Shown one piece after another: positions 1 to 7,628 of a DNA stretch of 13,473 nt. The notes under the pieces are model-generated. The model was given only the letters and a program-made list of their open reading frames with translations, did no database searches and was not told the DNA's origin. Numbering within the stretch: the stretch's first letter is position 1; every line of letters starts with the position of its first letter. A program made the position numbers and the translations under genes. Origin of the DNA: Parvibaculum sp. (GTDB lineage: Bacteria > Pseudomonadota > Alphaproteobacteria > Parvibaculales > Parvibaculaceae); contig JAGUWA010000236.1 in the NCBI GenBank assembly GCA_020062605.1, positions 1 to 13,473 on the forward strand, read 5' to 3'.

Positions 1-228
1 CGGCGCCGCTTTCGCGACGGCGGGCTTCGCCTTTTCTTCAACCGGCGCGGGGGCAGCGTCGCCGCCCGTCTTCAGCGTGCGCTTCTTCTTCTTCTCGACG
101 ACGACCGACTTCGAGCGCCCATGCGAAAAGTTCTGGCGCACATGGCCAGATTCCACCGTCCGCTTGAGGCTCAGTGTCTTGCCACCTGCTTTCGGCTTGC
201 GTTCGCTTGTATCCGCCTGATCGGTCAT
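1..228 (-). CDS. infB: Translation initiation factor IF-2, N-terminal part (3' end outside window)
   Basis: IF-2 is the GTPase that brings initiator fMet-tRNA to the 30S subunit and promotes subunit joining. Only the first 76 codons are present; the G domain lies beyond the window edge. The visible part matches the N-terminal segment of alphaproteobacterial IF-2: MTDQADTSERK, then LSLKRTVESGHVRQNF and FSHGRSKSVVVEKKKKR at about residues 19-50, followed by the start of the Ala/Pro/Glu/Lys-rich linker. The ATG at 228-226 is preceded by GAAGGA about 5 nt upstream, a good ribosome binding site. It lies 30 nt after ylxR as the last visible gene of the rimP-nusA-ylxR-infB operon. Identification rests on this segment plus synteny, which together are strong. 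Confidence 0.95.
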   Translation of the reverse strand, partial: MTDQADTSERKPKAGGKTLSLKRTVESGHVRQNFSHGRSKSVVVEKKKKRTLKTGGDAAPAPVEEKAKPAVAKAAP

Positions 229-258
229 TCGTATCCTTCGTTACCCTTTCCCGCGCCA

Positions 259-924
259 TCAGACGGCACGGGCATTTTCCGGGCGGTCCTTCCGCCCATA
301 ACGCGCAAGCCTGGCGAGATCTGCCACGACTTTCGCCTGCATCGGTCCCTTGATCAGGGCTGCATGTATCACATTTCCGCGGCCCAATGCCAAACCCATT
401 TCATCAGCCCAAAGCGGGCTGACAACGGGGACATCGCCCAGAATTCCTTGCTCTTTGGCCACCCGGAGGCGCTGTTCGAGCTTCCGGCGGCCGTCTTCGG
501 CGCCATCACGAGCCTCCACGAGACAGGAGACGCGGCCCCTGCCGATCGCCGTCATCACCTTCTCGAAGCCCGTTTCAAGGGCTCCGGCCTTGCGGGCGAG
601 ACCCAGCGCATCGGCGGCGCGGCGGGCCAGAAGCCGCTCGACGAGATCAGCCAGGTCCGGACCTGCTATGGCCGGCGCCCTGGCGGCCTTCGCGAAGTGA
701 CCCTTCAAAGCCGCCTTTTCAACCTTTTCGCGCGTCGCCGTGACCCAAAGGCCACGCCCGGGCAATTTTTCGCCAAGATCGGGCACGACCCGGCCTTCGG
801 GGTCGAGCACGAAACGGATAAGCCCGTCCTTGCCGCCGCTCTCGCCGGTGACGATGCAGCGGCGCTCGGGGCCCTCATGGGCTGCGTCAGGCTTCTTCAC
901 CAACCTCGCCCGTTTCCTCCGCAT
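259..924 (-). CDS. ylxR: YlxR/L7Ae-like fusion RNA-binding protein
   Basis: A 221-residue protein with two nucleic-acid-binding parts. Residues about 18-95 form a YlxR (DUF448) domain with RRCIVTG at 21-27 and LPGRGLWVT at 54-62. Residues about 96-205 resemble the L7Ae/ribosomal-protein family (LGLARKAGALETGF at 108-120). In Bacillus these are two adjacent genes, ylxR and ylxQ, between nusA and infB; here they are one polypeptide in the same place. YlxR proteins are RNA-binding and have been linked to transcription control and RNase P; the exact role here is unknown. The start is uncertain. I chose the ATG at 924-922 with GGAG 4-5 nt upstream, which overlaps the nusA end by 38 nt. A TTG at 954, a TTG at 903 and a GTG at 900 are alternatives. 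Translational coupling to nusA is likely with any of them. Confidence 0.9.
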   Translation of the reverse strand: MRRKRARLVKKPDAAHEGPERRCIVTGESGGKDGLIRFVLDPEGRVVPDLGEKLPGRGLWVTATREKVEKAALKGHFAKAARAPAIAGPDLADLVERLLARRAADALGLARKAGALETGFEKVMTAIGRGRVSCLVEARDGAEDGRRKLEQRLRVAKEQGILGDVPVVSPLWADEMGLALGRGNVIHAALIKGPMQAKVVADLARLARYGRKDRPENARAV

Positions 925-2512
925 CGCTCTCCGCGGCCTCTTCTTCAACCGCAAGATCGGCCTCGGTGATCCAGCCGGCTTTGAGGCGCGCCTGCATGAT
1001 GAGGCTGTTCGCTTCCTCGGGCGTGAGATCGAAGCCTTCGAGAATGCCTTGCTGGTGCTTGCGTTCGCCGTTCACGGTCTCGTTCCAGCCGATGAGATCG
1101 TCAGTGGCGCAGCCCGCGAGATCCTCGACGGTTTTCACGTCGTTCTCACCGAAGGCAACCAGCATCTTCGGCGTCACGCCCTCGACCTCGCCCACTTCGT
1201 CGGCGACGCCGAGTTCGCGGCGCTTCGCGTCGTATTCCGCATTCTGGCGATCAATGAATTCGAGCGCGCGGCTCTGGATTTCCTGCGCCGTGTCTTCATC
1301 GAAGCCCTCGATCTCGGCGATTTCGTCGAGATCGACATAGGCAACCTCCTCGATCGAGGTAAAACCTTCGGATGCCAGAAGCTGCGCGATCATCTCGTCA
1401 ACGTCGAGCGCCTCCGCAAACATCGTGGTCCGGCTCAGGAACTCCGCCTGGCGACGCTCCGACTCCTCCGCTTCGGTAAGGATATCGATGTCCCAGCCCG
1501 TGAGCTGCGATGCGAGCCGCACGTTCTGACCGCGACGGCCGATCGCCAATGACAATTGGTCATCGGGGACCACGACTTCAATACGCTGCGCGTCTTCGTC
1601 GAGCACGACCTTCACGACTTCCGCGGGCGCCAAACCGTTGACGATGAAGGTCGCGGCATCGGGCGACCACTGAATGATGTCGATCTTCTCGCCCTGCAGT
1701 TCATTCACCACGGCCTGCACGCGGCTGCCCCGCATACCGACGCAGGCACCGACGGGATCGATCGAGCTGTCATTCGAGAGCACGGCGATCTTCGCGCGGC
1801 TGCCGGGATCGCGGGCAACCGCCTTGATCTCGATGATGCCGTCATAGATTTCCGGCACTTCCTGGCCGAAGAGCTTCGCCATGAACTGCGGGTGCGAGCG
1901 CGACAGGAAAATCTGCGGGCCGCGCTGTTCGCGGCGCACGTCGTATATATAGGCGCGGATACGGTCGCCGTTGCGGAATGTTTCGCGCGGCAGAAGTTCG
2001 TCGCGGCGCACGATTGCCTCGCCCCGGCCGAGATCGACGATCACATTGCCATATTCGACACGCTTGACGATGCCGTTCACGATTTCGCCGATGCGGTCCT
2101 TGTATTCCTCGTACTGACGTTCGCGCTCGGCGTCGCGCACCTTCTGTACGATGACCTGCTTTGCGGTCTGGGCGGCGATGCGGCCGAAATCGACGGGCGG
2201 CAGTTCATCCTCGATGAGGTCACCGACCTGCGCGGCGGGATTGCGGCGCTGCGCCGACTTCAGATCGATCTGCACGGCATCGTTTTCGACCTGCTCCACC
2301 ACTTCGAGAAGGCGGACGAGCCGGATCTCGCCGGTCTGCGGATTGATGCGCGCGCGGATTTCGTTTTCCGCGCCGTAGCGCGAACGCGCCGCTTTCTGGA
2401 TCGCCTCCGCCATCGCCTCGATGACGACTTCGCGGTCGATCGACTTCTCGCGCGCGACCGCATCCGCGATCTGCAACAGTTCAAGCCGGTTGGCGCTTAC
2501 TGCCGGTGCCAT
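887..2512 (-). CDS. nusA: Transcription termination/antitermination protein NusA
   Basis: NusA binds RNA polymerase and nascent RNA, and modulates pausing, termination and rRNA antitermination. The 541 residues show the expected order. The RNAP-binding N-terminal domain (1-125) contains NRLELLQIADAVAREKSID. An S1 domain follows at about 131-200 (GEIVNGIVKRVEYGNVIVDLG). KH1 is at about 230-300 with GACVGMRGSRVQAV at 255-268, and KH2 at about 300-350 with AIGRRGQNVRLAS at 323-335. Two helix-hairpin-helix repeats lie at about 363-420 and 435-515, and the tail is acidic (522-541). The repeats and acidic tail are the usual proteobacterial C-terminal extension. The ATG at 2512 has GGAG 8 nt upstream, and only 3 nt separate it from the rimP stop, so the two are co-translated. 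No domain is missing. Confidence 0.98.
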   Translation of the reverse strand: MAPAVSANRLELLQIADAVAREKSIDREVVIEAMAEAIQKAARSRYGAENEIRARINPQTGEIRLVRLLEVVEQVENDAVQIDLKSAQRRNPAAQVGDLIEDELPPVDFGRIAAQTAKQVIVQKVRDAERERQYEEYKDRIGEIVNGIVKRVEYGNVIVDLGRGEAIVRRDELLPRETFRNGDRIRAYIYDVRREQRGPQIFLSRSHPQFMAKLFGQEVPEIYDGIIEIKAVARDPGSRAKIAVLSNDSSIDPVGACVGMRGSRVQAVVNELQGEKIDIIQWSPDAATFIVNGLAPAEVVKVVLDEDAQRIEVVVPDDQLSLAIGRRGQNVRLASQLTGWDIDILTEAEESERRQAEFLSRTTMFAEALDVDEMIAQLLASEGFTSIEEVAYVDLDEIAEIEGFDEDTAQEIQSRALEFIDRQNAEYDAKRRELGVADEVGEVEGVTPKMLVAFGENDVKTVEDLAGCATDDLIGWNETVNGERKHQQGILEGFDLTPEEANSLIMQARLKAGWITEADLAVEEEAAESDAEETGEVGEEA

Positions 2513-2515
2513 TCT

Positions 2516-3142
2516 CTATTCTCCGTCGGAGGGGACATCGGGATCGTTTTCCCGGCCCTGTCTTTTGAGGCTTTCCCTTATGAGGTCGTCGCTCATGACG
2601 AGCTTGGCCTCGCTCAATTTCCGGAACGGCAGGCCGAGAACCTGCGGCTCCGAGTAACCTTCGATGTCGCACTCAACAAGAACTTCGCCACCTTCCACAC
2701 CCTGCAGAAGGCCGCGGAAGCGCTTTCGGCCCGACATGGGCTCGGAAAGCTCGATCTTCACGTCGAAGCCCTGCCAGCGCTCGAAATCCTTGGGCCGCGT
2801 CAGCGGACGGTCGATGCCCGGCGAGGAAACCTCGAGATTATATTCGCCGGGGATCGGGTCCTCGACGTCGAGCACGGCCGAGAGAGTGCGCGAAAGTTCC
2901 TCGCAATCCTCGACCGACATGCTGCCATCGGCGCGCTCGGCCATGATCTGGAGCGTCTGCCCGTCTTGCAGGCCGAAGCGGATGCGCACGATCTCGAAGC
3001 CTATGCCCTCCGCGCTCGGGCGCAGGAGGTCGAACACCCTGCGCGCCACGCCGGACGGCGCAACGAGGTGCGTGTCGAGGATCGCGAGATCCGTCGCGTC
3101 GTCGTCAGACTTCCTGCCGGCACCCGTCGAGGCCAATCGCAT
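2516..3142 (-). CDS. rimP: Ribosome maturation factor RimP
   Basis: RimP assists maturation of the 30S subunit. The 208-residue protein shows the family hallmarks: GIGFEIVRIRF at 47-56, VEDCEELSRTLSAVLDVEDPIPGEY at 77-101, and the signature LEVSSPGIDRPL at 103-114. The SH3-like C-terminal domain (about 122-185) follows, with FRGLLQGVEGGEVLVEC. The reading frame stays open upstream to a TTG at 3178, but that lies in the T-run of a terminator hairpin. I therefore place the start at the ATG at 3142. A GGAG lies just 1 nt before that ATG and 7 nt before an in-frame TTG at 3136, so initiation at the TTG is also possible. First gene of rimP-nusA-ylxR-infB; the leader carries a promoter-like element and a terminator (see those entries). 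Confidence 0.95.
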   Translation of the reverse strand: MRLASTGAGRKSDDDATDLAILDTHLVAPSGVARRVFDLLRPSAEGIGFEIVRIRFGLQDGQTLQIMAERADGSMSVEDCEELSRTLSAVLDVEDPIPGEYNLEVSSPGIDRPLTRPKDFERWQGFDVKIELSEPMSGRKRFRGLLQGVEGGEVLVECDIEGYSEPQVLGLPFRKLSEAKLVMSDDLIRESLKRQGRENDPDVPSDGE

Positions 3143-3176
3143 TCTCCAGAACGCTTCAAAGCGAGGCCCAGATAAC

Positions 3177-3212
3177 AAAAAAAGCGGGCCCCCGTTTCCG
3201 GAGACAGCCCAC
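3177..3212 (-). terminator. Intrinsic terminator between trmB and rimP, possible rimP-nusA attenuator
   Basis: Read on the minus strand, GTGGGC, a TGT bulge, CTCCG, a GAAA tetraloop, CGGGG and GCCCGC form a stem of about 11 bp (two G-U pairs). Seven T follow immediately (3183-3177). This is a textbook rho-independent terminator with a GNRA loop. It can end the metK-trmB transcript. It also lies only 34 nt upstream of the rimP ATG and downstream of a promoter-like element, so it may act as an attenuator. A small hairpin (CGCTT/AAGCG, 3152-3163) sits between it and the rimP ribosome binding site. Confidence 0.8.
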
Positions 3213-3242
3213 TCTCTAGAGCGTCGCTGACTTGTTGGCGCC

Positions 3243-3272
3243 TATATAGCGCCTTTTCGGGCGCGAGGGCAA
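3243..3272 (-). promoter_or_regulatory. Candidate promoter for rimP-nusA-ylxR-infB
   Basis: Just past the trmB stop, the minus strand reads TTGCCC (3272-3267), a 17-nt spacer, and CTATAT (3249-3244) within GCTATATA. This fits housekeeping sigma promoters of Alphaproteobacteria. The discriminator that follows (GGCGCC) is GC-rich, a feature of growth-rate-controlled promoters. The -10 element sits inside an inverted repeat, GGCGC/GCGCC (3237-3253). Transcription would start near 3236, giving a leader of about 94 nt that includes the terminator at 3177-3212. This is from sequence only; no start site is known. Confidence 0.5.
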
Positions 3273-3277
3273 GAGCT

Positions 3278-3982
3278 TCAGACCCGGCGGAAGGCAAGGT
3301 AGCAAGGGGTGCGCCCCTCGCGGATCGCCTTTGCTTCGTAGCGGGTCCCGGGCCAGTCTTCGTAAGGCGTTCGCCAATCGGCCGCGCATTCCGCCGTCCA
3401 CCGGAAGGTTTCGCCCTTTTCCCGGTTGAAACGGCTCACATTGGCCAGCGTCCAGGCGATGTAGTCGGGGATGTCGCTCGCGAAGCGGAGCTCGCCGCCG
3501 GGCCGCAGCGCGCTTGCGAGGAAGCCCAGCGTCTCCCGATTGATGAAGCGGCGCTTGTTGTGGCGCTTTTTCGGCCAGGGATCGGGATAGAGGATAAAGA
3601 CGCGGGCAAGGGATGCCGGCGCGAGCCGCTCGAGCAGGAAGCGCGCGTCGTCGTTCAGGATGCGCACATTGGAGAGGCCGCGCATATCGATTTCGGAAAC
3701 GAGCTTCGCGACGCCGTTGAGAAACGGTTCGCAGCCCATGATGCCGACGCGCGGATGCGTCTCCGCCTGATGGGCGAGATGTTCGCCGCCGCCAAACCCG
3801 ACTTCCAGCCAGACCTCCTCGACATCGCCAAAAAGCGTGCGAGGCTCGATCACGCTTTCCTCAAGCGAAATGGAGACCCTCGGAAAGAGGGTCTCCATCA
3901 AATTCGCCTGACGCGGCTTGAGCGTCTTGCCGCGGGTGCGCCCGTAGACGTGGCGGCGCGACGTTTCGTTCTCGCCGTTCAC
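3278..3982 (-). CDS. trmB: tRNA (guanine-N7-)-methyltransferase
   Basis: TrmB methylates N7 of G46 in the tRNA variable loop using S-adenosylmethionine. The SAM-binding motif EVGFGGGEHL is at 60-69 and the acidic residues E85 and D111/D112 follow in the usual spacing. The signature YPDPWPKKRHNKRR is at 132-145, and the C-terminal TRYEAKA is at 213-219. Length 234 residues is normal for the family. The start is a GTG at 3982 with AGGA 7 nt upstream. An ATG 6 nt further upstream is out of frame and stops after three codons. The gene begins 19 nt after metK, so the SAM synthetase and a SAM-consuming enzyme are probably co-transcribed. A terminator lies about 65 nt after the stop. Confidence 0.96.
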   Translation of the reverse strand: MNGENETSRRHVYGRTRGKTLKPRQANLMETLFPRVSISLEESVIEPRTLFGDVEEVWLEVGFGGGEHLAHQAETHPRVGIMGCEPFLNGVAKLVSEIDMRGLSNVRILNDDARFLLERLAPASLARVFILYPDPWPKKRHNKRRFINRETLGFLASALRPGGELRFASDIPDYIAWTLANVSRFNREKGETFRWTAECAADWRTPYEDWPGTRYEAKAIREGRTPCYLAFRRV

Positions 3983-4001
3983 CGACGCATCCTGTTGCCT
4001 G

Positions 4002-5171
<1,170 letters not shown>

Positions 5172-5345
5172 GTTGCTCTCCCTTTTGGGTCTGAGATGAG
5201 TTTTGCGCCCGATCCGGCGAGCGCCGGTCCGCGCTGTTCTTGTGCCGGGATGCGGCGAAGGTCCCCGCCGCCGCGTGCGTGTCTTAACGGGGTTCAGCGG
5301 CACTGGTTTTTGCAAGGATCGTATTCGGGGTCAACAGTAGAGCGT
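5172..5345 (-). promoter_or_regulatory. Structured 5' leader of metK, no known riboswitch recognised
   Basis: The stretch between the terminator-like repeat and metK holds no gene I can support. It contains two GC-rich hairpins: GCGGCG/CGCCGC around 5250-5273, and CCGGC-N4-GCCGG around 5214-5227. Directly before the start, CTC..CCC-AAAA-GGG.GAG (about 5177-5196) places the Shine-Dalgarno in a hairpin. A weak Caulobacter-type promoter match (TTGCAA at 5310-5315, GCTGAACC at 5298-5291) and a lone TTGACC (5334-5329) are present; neither is convincing. I looked for SAM-II and SAM/SAH riboswitch elements and did not recognise them, although SAM-sensing leaders are common for metK in other groups. 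Confidence 0.4.
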
Positions 5346-5377
5346 AAAAAGATATGCACATAAGTGCATATCTTTTT
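5346..5377 (-). terminator. Perfect 14-bp inverted repeat, probable terminator after the XRE gene
   Basis: AAAAAGATATGCAC and GTGCATATCTTTTT form a perfect 14-bp inverted repeat around an ATAA loop (5360-5363). It starts 15 nt after the XRE regulator stop. Each strand ends in five T, so it could terminate in either direction; since all genes are on the minus strand, that direction matters. The stem is AT-rich compared with the surroundings. Its core TGCAC-N4-GTGCA also resembles a dimeric-regulator operator, so a protein-binding role is an alternative. Confidence 0.65.
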
Positions 5378-5392
5378 GTTATTCACCGTAAT

Positions 5393-5824
5393 CTACCAGT
5401 TTCCGGCCGTTGCGACCGGCTCGGCGTCATCGCCCATACCGCCCAGCGCCTTTATCAATTCCAGCACACGCCTGCGCAGCTTCGGATCGGAGATGGCGAA
5501 GAAGGCGCTGTTGAGCTGGATGCCCTCGGCGGTGGAAAGCATGCCGACATCGAGCCCACCGCGCGCATGGCCGTCGCCCGGTGGGGCTGCCCCGTTTTCG
5601 AGGCCCTCGAAAAAATATTCGATGGGAACGCCAAGAACGGCACCGATCTCATAAAGGCGGCTCGCGCCGATACGGTTCGTGCCCTTCTCGTATTTCTGGA
5701 CCTGCTGGAACGTCAGCCCGAGGGCCTCACCCAGCTTCTCCTGACTCATGCCAATAAGCATGCGTTGCATGCGGACCCTGCTGCCCACATGCACATCGAC
5801 GGGATTCGGCGATTTTCGTGCCAC
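5393..5824 (-). CDS. XRE-family helix-turn-helix transcriptional regulator
   Basis: A 143-residue DNA-binding protein with an XRE/Cro-C1 HTH at about residues 12-68: VGSRVRMQRMLIGMSQEKLG, then LTFQQVQKYEKGTNRIGASRL, the recognition region, then VLGVPIEYFFEG. A Gly/Pro-rich linker leads to a short C-terminal helix (ISDPKLRRRVLELIKAL, 111-127). There is no ligand-binding domain. The frame is open upstream to 5941, but the HTH family begins close to the chosen GTG at 5824, which has AAAGG 7 nt upstream. This regulator type is found beside metK and lnt in many alphaproteobacteria, but I do not know its targets. It has its own intergenic region upstream (with a large hairpin) and a probable terminator downstream, so it may be transcribed alone. 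Confidence 0.9.
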   Translation of the reverse strand: MARKSPNPVDVHVGSRVRMQRMLIGMSQEKLGEALGLTFQQVQKYEKGTNRIGASRLYEIGAVLGVPIEYFFEGLENGAAPPGDGHARGGLDVGMLSTAEGIQLNSAFFAISDPKLRRRVLELIKALGGMGDDAEPVATAGNW

Positions 5825-5889
5825 GCCTGAGCCTTTGGATCGGTGACGGGAGAGAGGACCATACAACTTAAGGTCGTCCCCCGCATTAC

Positions 5890-5943
5890 GGTTGCACCGG
5901 AATTGGCGGAAACTCCAGACTATCCGCCATTCCGGATACAACC
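5890..5943. repeat. Large imperfect hairpin between lnt and the XRE gene
   Basis: CCGGAATTGGCGGA (5897-5910) pairs with TCCGCCATTCCGG (5923-5935) over 13 bp with one bulged T and a 12-nt loop. The outer arms GGTTG (5890-5894) and CAACC (5939-5943) extend it by 5 bp. It starts 6 nt after the lnt stop codon. There is no T-run on either side, so it is not a standard intrinsic terminator. It could protect the lnt mRNA 3' end, aid rho-dependent or hairpin-only termination, be a dispersed repeat copy, or be an operator for the XRE gene. Confidence 0.55.
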
Positions 5944-5949
5944 ATAGCG

Positions 5950-7623
5950 TCAGGGGCGCGTATTGGACACCGGCCTTCCAAACCAGGCGGACGCGCCTGC
6001 GGCGGAGAGAAGAAGCAGCAGGAAGAGATCGCCGAGCCGCGCATAGAGCGTCGGCCGGAGGGGGGCAGGGAGCGGCACGTCGATGACGCCGCGCGCGTGA
6101 AGCGGAAGGCTGTCGACGACGCGACCATAGGGATCGACGAGAGCCGAGATGCCGCTGTTCGCCGAACGGACAATGGGCAGGCCCTGTTCGACCGCGCGCA
6201 TGCGAACCTGCGAGAAATGCTGATAGGGGCCGGCAGACTCGCCGAACCAGGCATCGTTTGTGAGGTTGACGAGCCAGGCCGGACGCTCGCCCGGCGCGAC
6301 CACCTCGCCCGGGAAAATCACCTCGTAGCAGATGAGCGGGCCGACCGGCGGGAAGTTCGCAAGTGCCAGCGTGCGCGGACCGGGGCCGACGTCGAAGCTT
6401 CCCTGAAACTGCACGATCTGGCGGAGGCCTATCTTCCCGAGCAGATGGCGAAGCGGAACATATTCGCCGAAGGGGACAAGATGATGCTTGTCGTAGGTTT
6501 CCGCGATTTCGCCGGCCGAATTCACGACATACAGCGAATTGTAGAAAACGCGGAGGCGGTTCGACGGACCGTCCGGCGCGGCCTCACCGCGGTTCGAACC
6601 CGCAATGAGTAGTGCGCCTTCGGGAAGCATGCGGCCAATTGCGGCGAGCACATAAGGTTCGCGCGCGAGCAGAACCGGCACCGCATTTTCCGGCCAGACA
6701 ACAATGGTGCGGCCATCTATCCCCTGCGGGCGAGCCGGCGTTTCCTCGCTCGACATGCGAAGCAACTGGCCGATGATCGCGAGGAGGCGGTTGGGATCGT
6801 CCCAGTCGCGCGAAAAAGGTGTGTCGGGATGAACGATGCGGATGTTTACGCCGTCGGCATAGACAAGCTCCGCCGATGAGAGGCGAGCGGCACCGCCGAC
6901 CCAGATGAGCGCGAGACCGGCGAGCGCGATTGCAGGCGCGGCGAGAACCTCGGTATCGAAAGCGCGCTGGCCGCGGGTGATGCGCGTGTCGATGACGGCG
7001 GGCGAGCCGACGATGAGAAGGGCGACGAAGGAAAGCCCGTAGGTACCGACCAGGGCGGCGGCCTGCATCAACGCTTCCGACCCGGCGAAGCTTTCGCCGA
7101 TGAGGTTCCACGGAAAGCCCGTGAGTACATGACCCCGCAACCACTCGAAAACCGTCCACGAGACAGCGAAGACGGCGATACGTCTGTAGCCCTGGAACCA
7201 GAAGAGACGGGCGGCCGCTGCCGCCGCGCCCGTGAAGAGCGCGAGCCCGGCAGGCAGCAGCGTCACCGCGACGGGGAGCAGGAAAGCGAACTTTTCCGCG
7301 TCGACGAGAAAGGCGTTCCCGACCCAGTAAAGGCCGAAAAGGAAATAACCGAAGCCGAACCACCAGCCGACAAGCCCCGCGCGCCACATGACGCGGCGGC
7401 GGCGCGACGGTGTCGGCTCGCCGACACCGTCGAGCAACCAGACGAGAACGGGCACCGTCACGAACAGAAGCGGGAGGAATTCGTATGGCGGCAGCGCGAG
7501 AACGCTCAGCGCGCCCGCAACGAAACTTGCGAGATACCGCCGCCACCCGCGCAGTTCGGAGAGCCAGACGGCAAAGCTCCAGACACGCTCCATGGCAGCG
7601 GCGAAACGGCTCTCGATCCGCAC
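5950..7623 (-). CDS. lnt: Apolipoprotein N-acyltransferase
   Basis: Lnt adds the third acyl chain to the N-terminal cysteine of lipoproteins at the periplasmic side of the inner membrane, completing lipoprotein maturation. The 557-residue protein has an N-terminal block of membrane segments within about residues 30-245, including YLASFVAGALSVLALPPYEF and VGWWFGFGYFLFGLYWVGNAF. A nitrilase-like periplasmic domain spans about 258-520, with a final membrane helix at about 532-548. The Glu-Lys-Cys triad is visible: E312 in WPENAVP, K379 in YDKHHLVPFGEYVP, and C432 in ICYEVIFP. The start is a GTG at 7623, 5 nt after the corC stop, with GAGG or GGAAGG upstream; an ATG at 7593 lacks a ribosome binding site. 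Adjacency of corC and lnt is common in Proteobacteria. Confidence 0.96.
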   Translation of the reverse strand: MRIESRFAAAMERVWSFAVWLSELRGWRRYLASFVAGALSVLALPPYEFLPLLFVTVPVLVWLLDGVGEPTPSRRRRVMWRAGLVGWWFGFGYFLFGLYWVGNAFLVDAEKFAFLLPVAVTLLPAGLALFTGAAAAAARLFWFQGYRRIAVFAVSWTVFEWLRGHVLTGFPWNLIGESFAGSEALMQAAALVGTYGLSFVALLIVGSPAVIDTRITRGQRAFDTEVLAAPAIALAGLALIWVGGAARLSSAELVYADGVNIRIVHPDTPFSRDWDDPNRLLAIIGQLLRMSSEETPARPQGIDGRTIVVWPENAVPVLLAREPYVLAAIGRMLPEGALLIAGSNRGEAAPDGPSNRLRVFYNSLYVVNSAGEIAETYDKHHLVPFGEYVPLRHLLGKIGLRQIVQFQGSFDVGPGPRTLALANFPPVGPLICYEVIFPGEVVAPGERPAWLVNLTNDAWFGESAGPYQHFSQVRMRAVEQGLPIVRSANSGISALVDPYGRVVDSLPLHARGVIDVPLPAPLRPTLYARLGDLFLLLLLSAAGASAWFGRPVSNTRP

Positions 7624-7628
7624 GGCCC

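Noticed and set aside
1556..3175. A 539-codon open frame on the plus strand
   Set aside because: It is antisense to nusA and rimP, shows no family motif, and is the expected by-product of GC-rich codon use on the opposite strand.
5172..5345. SAM-II or SAM/SAH riboswitch before metK
   Set aside because: I looked for the conserved cores and pseudoknot partners and could not find them; only generic hairpins are visible.
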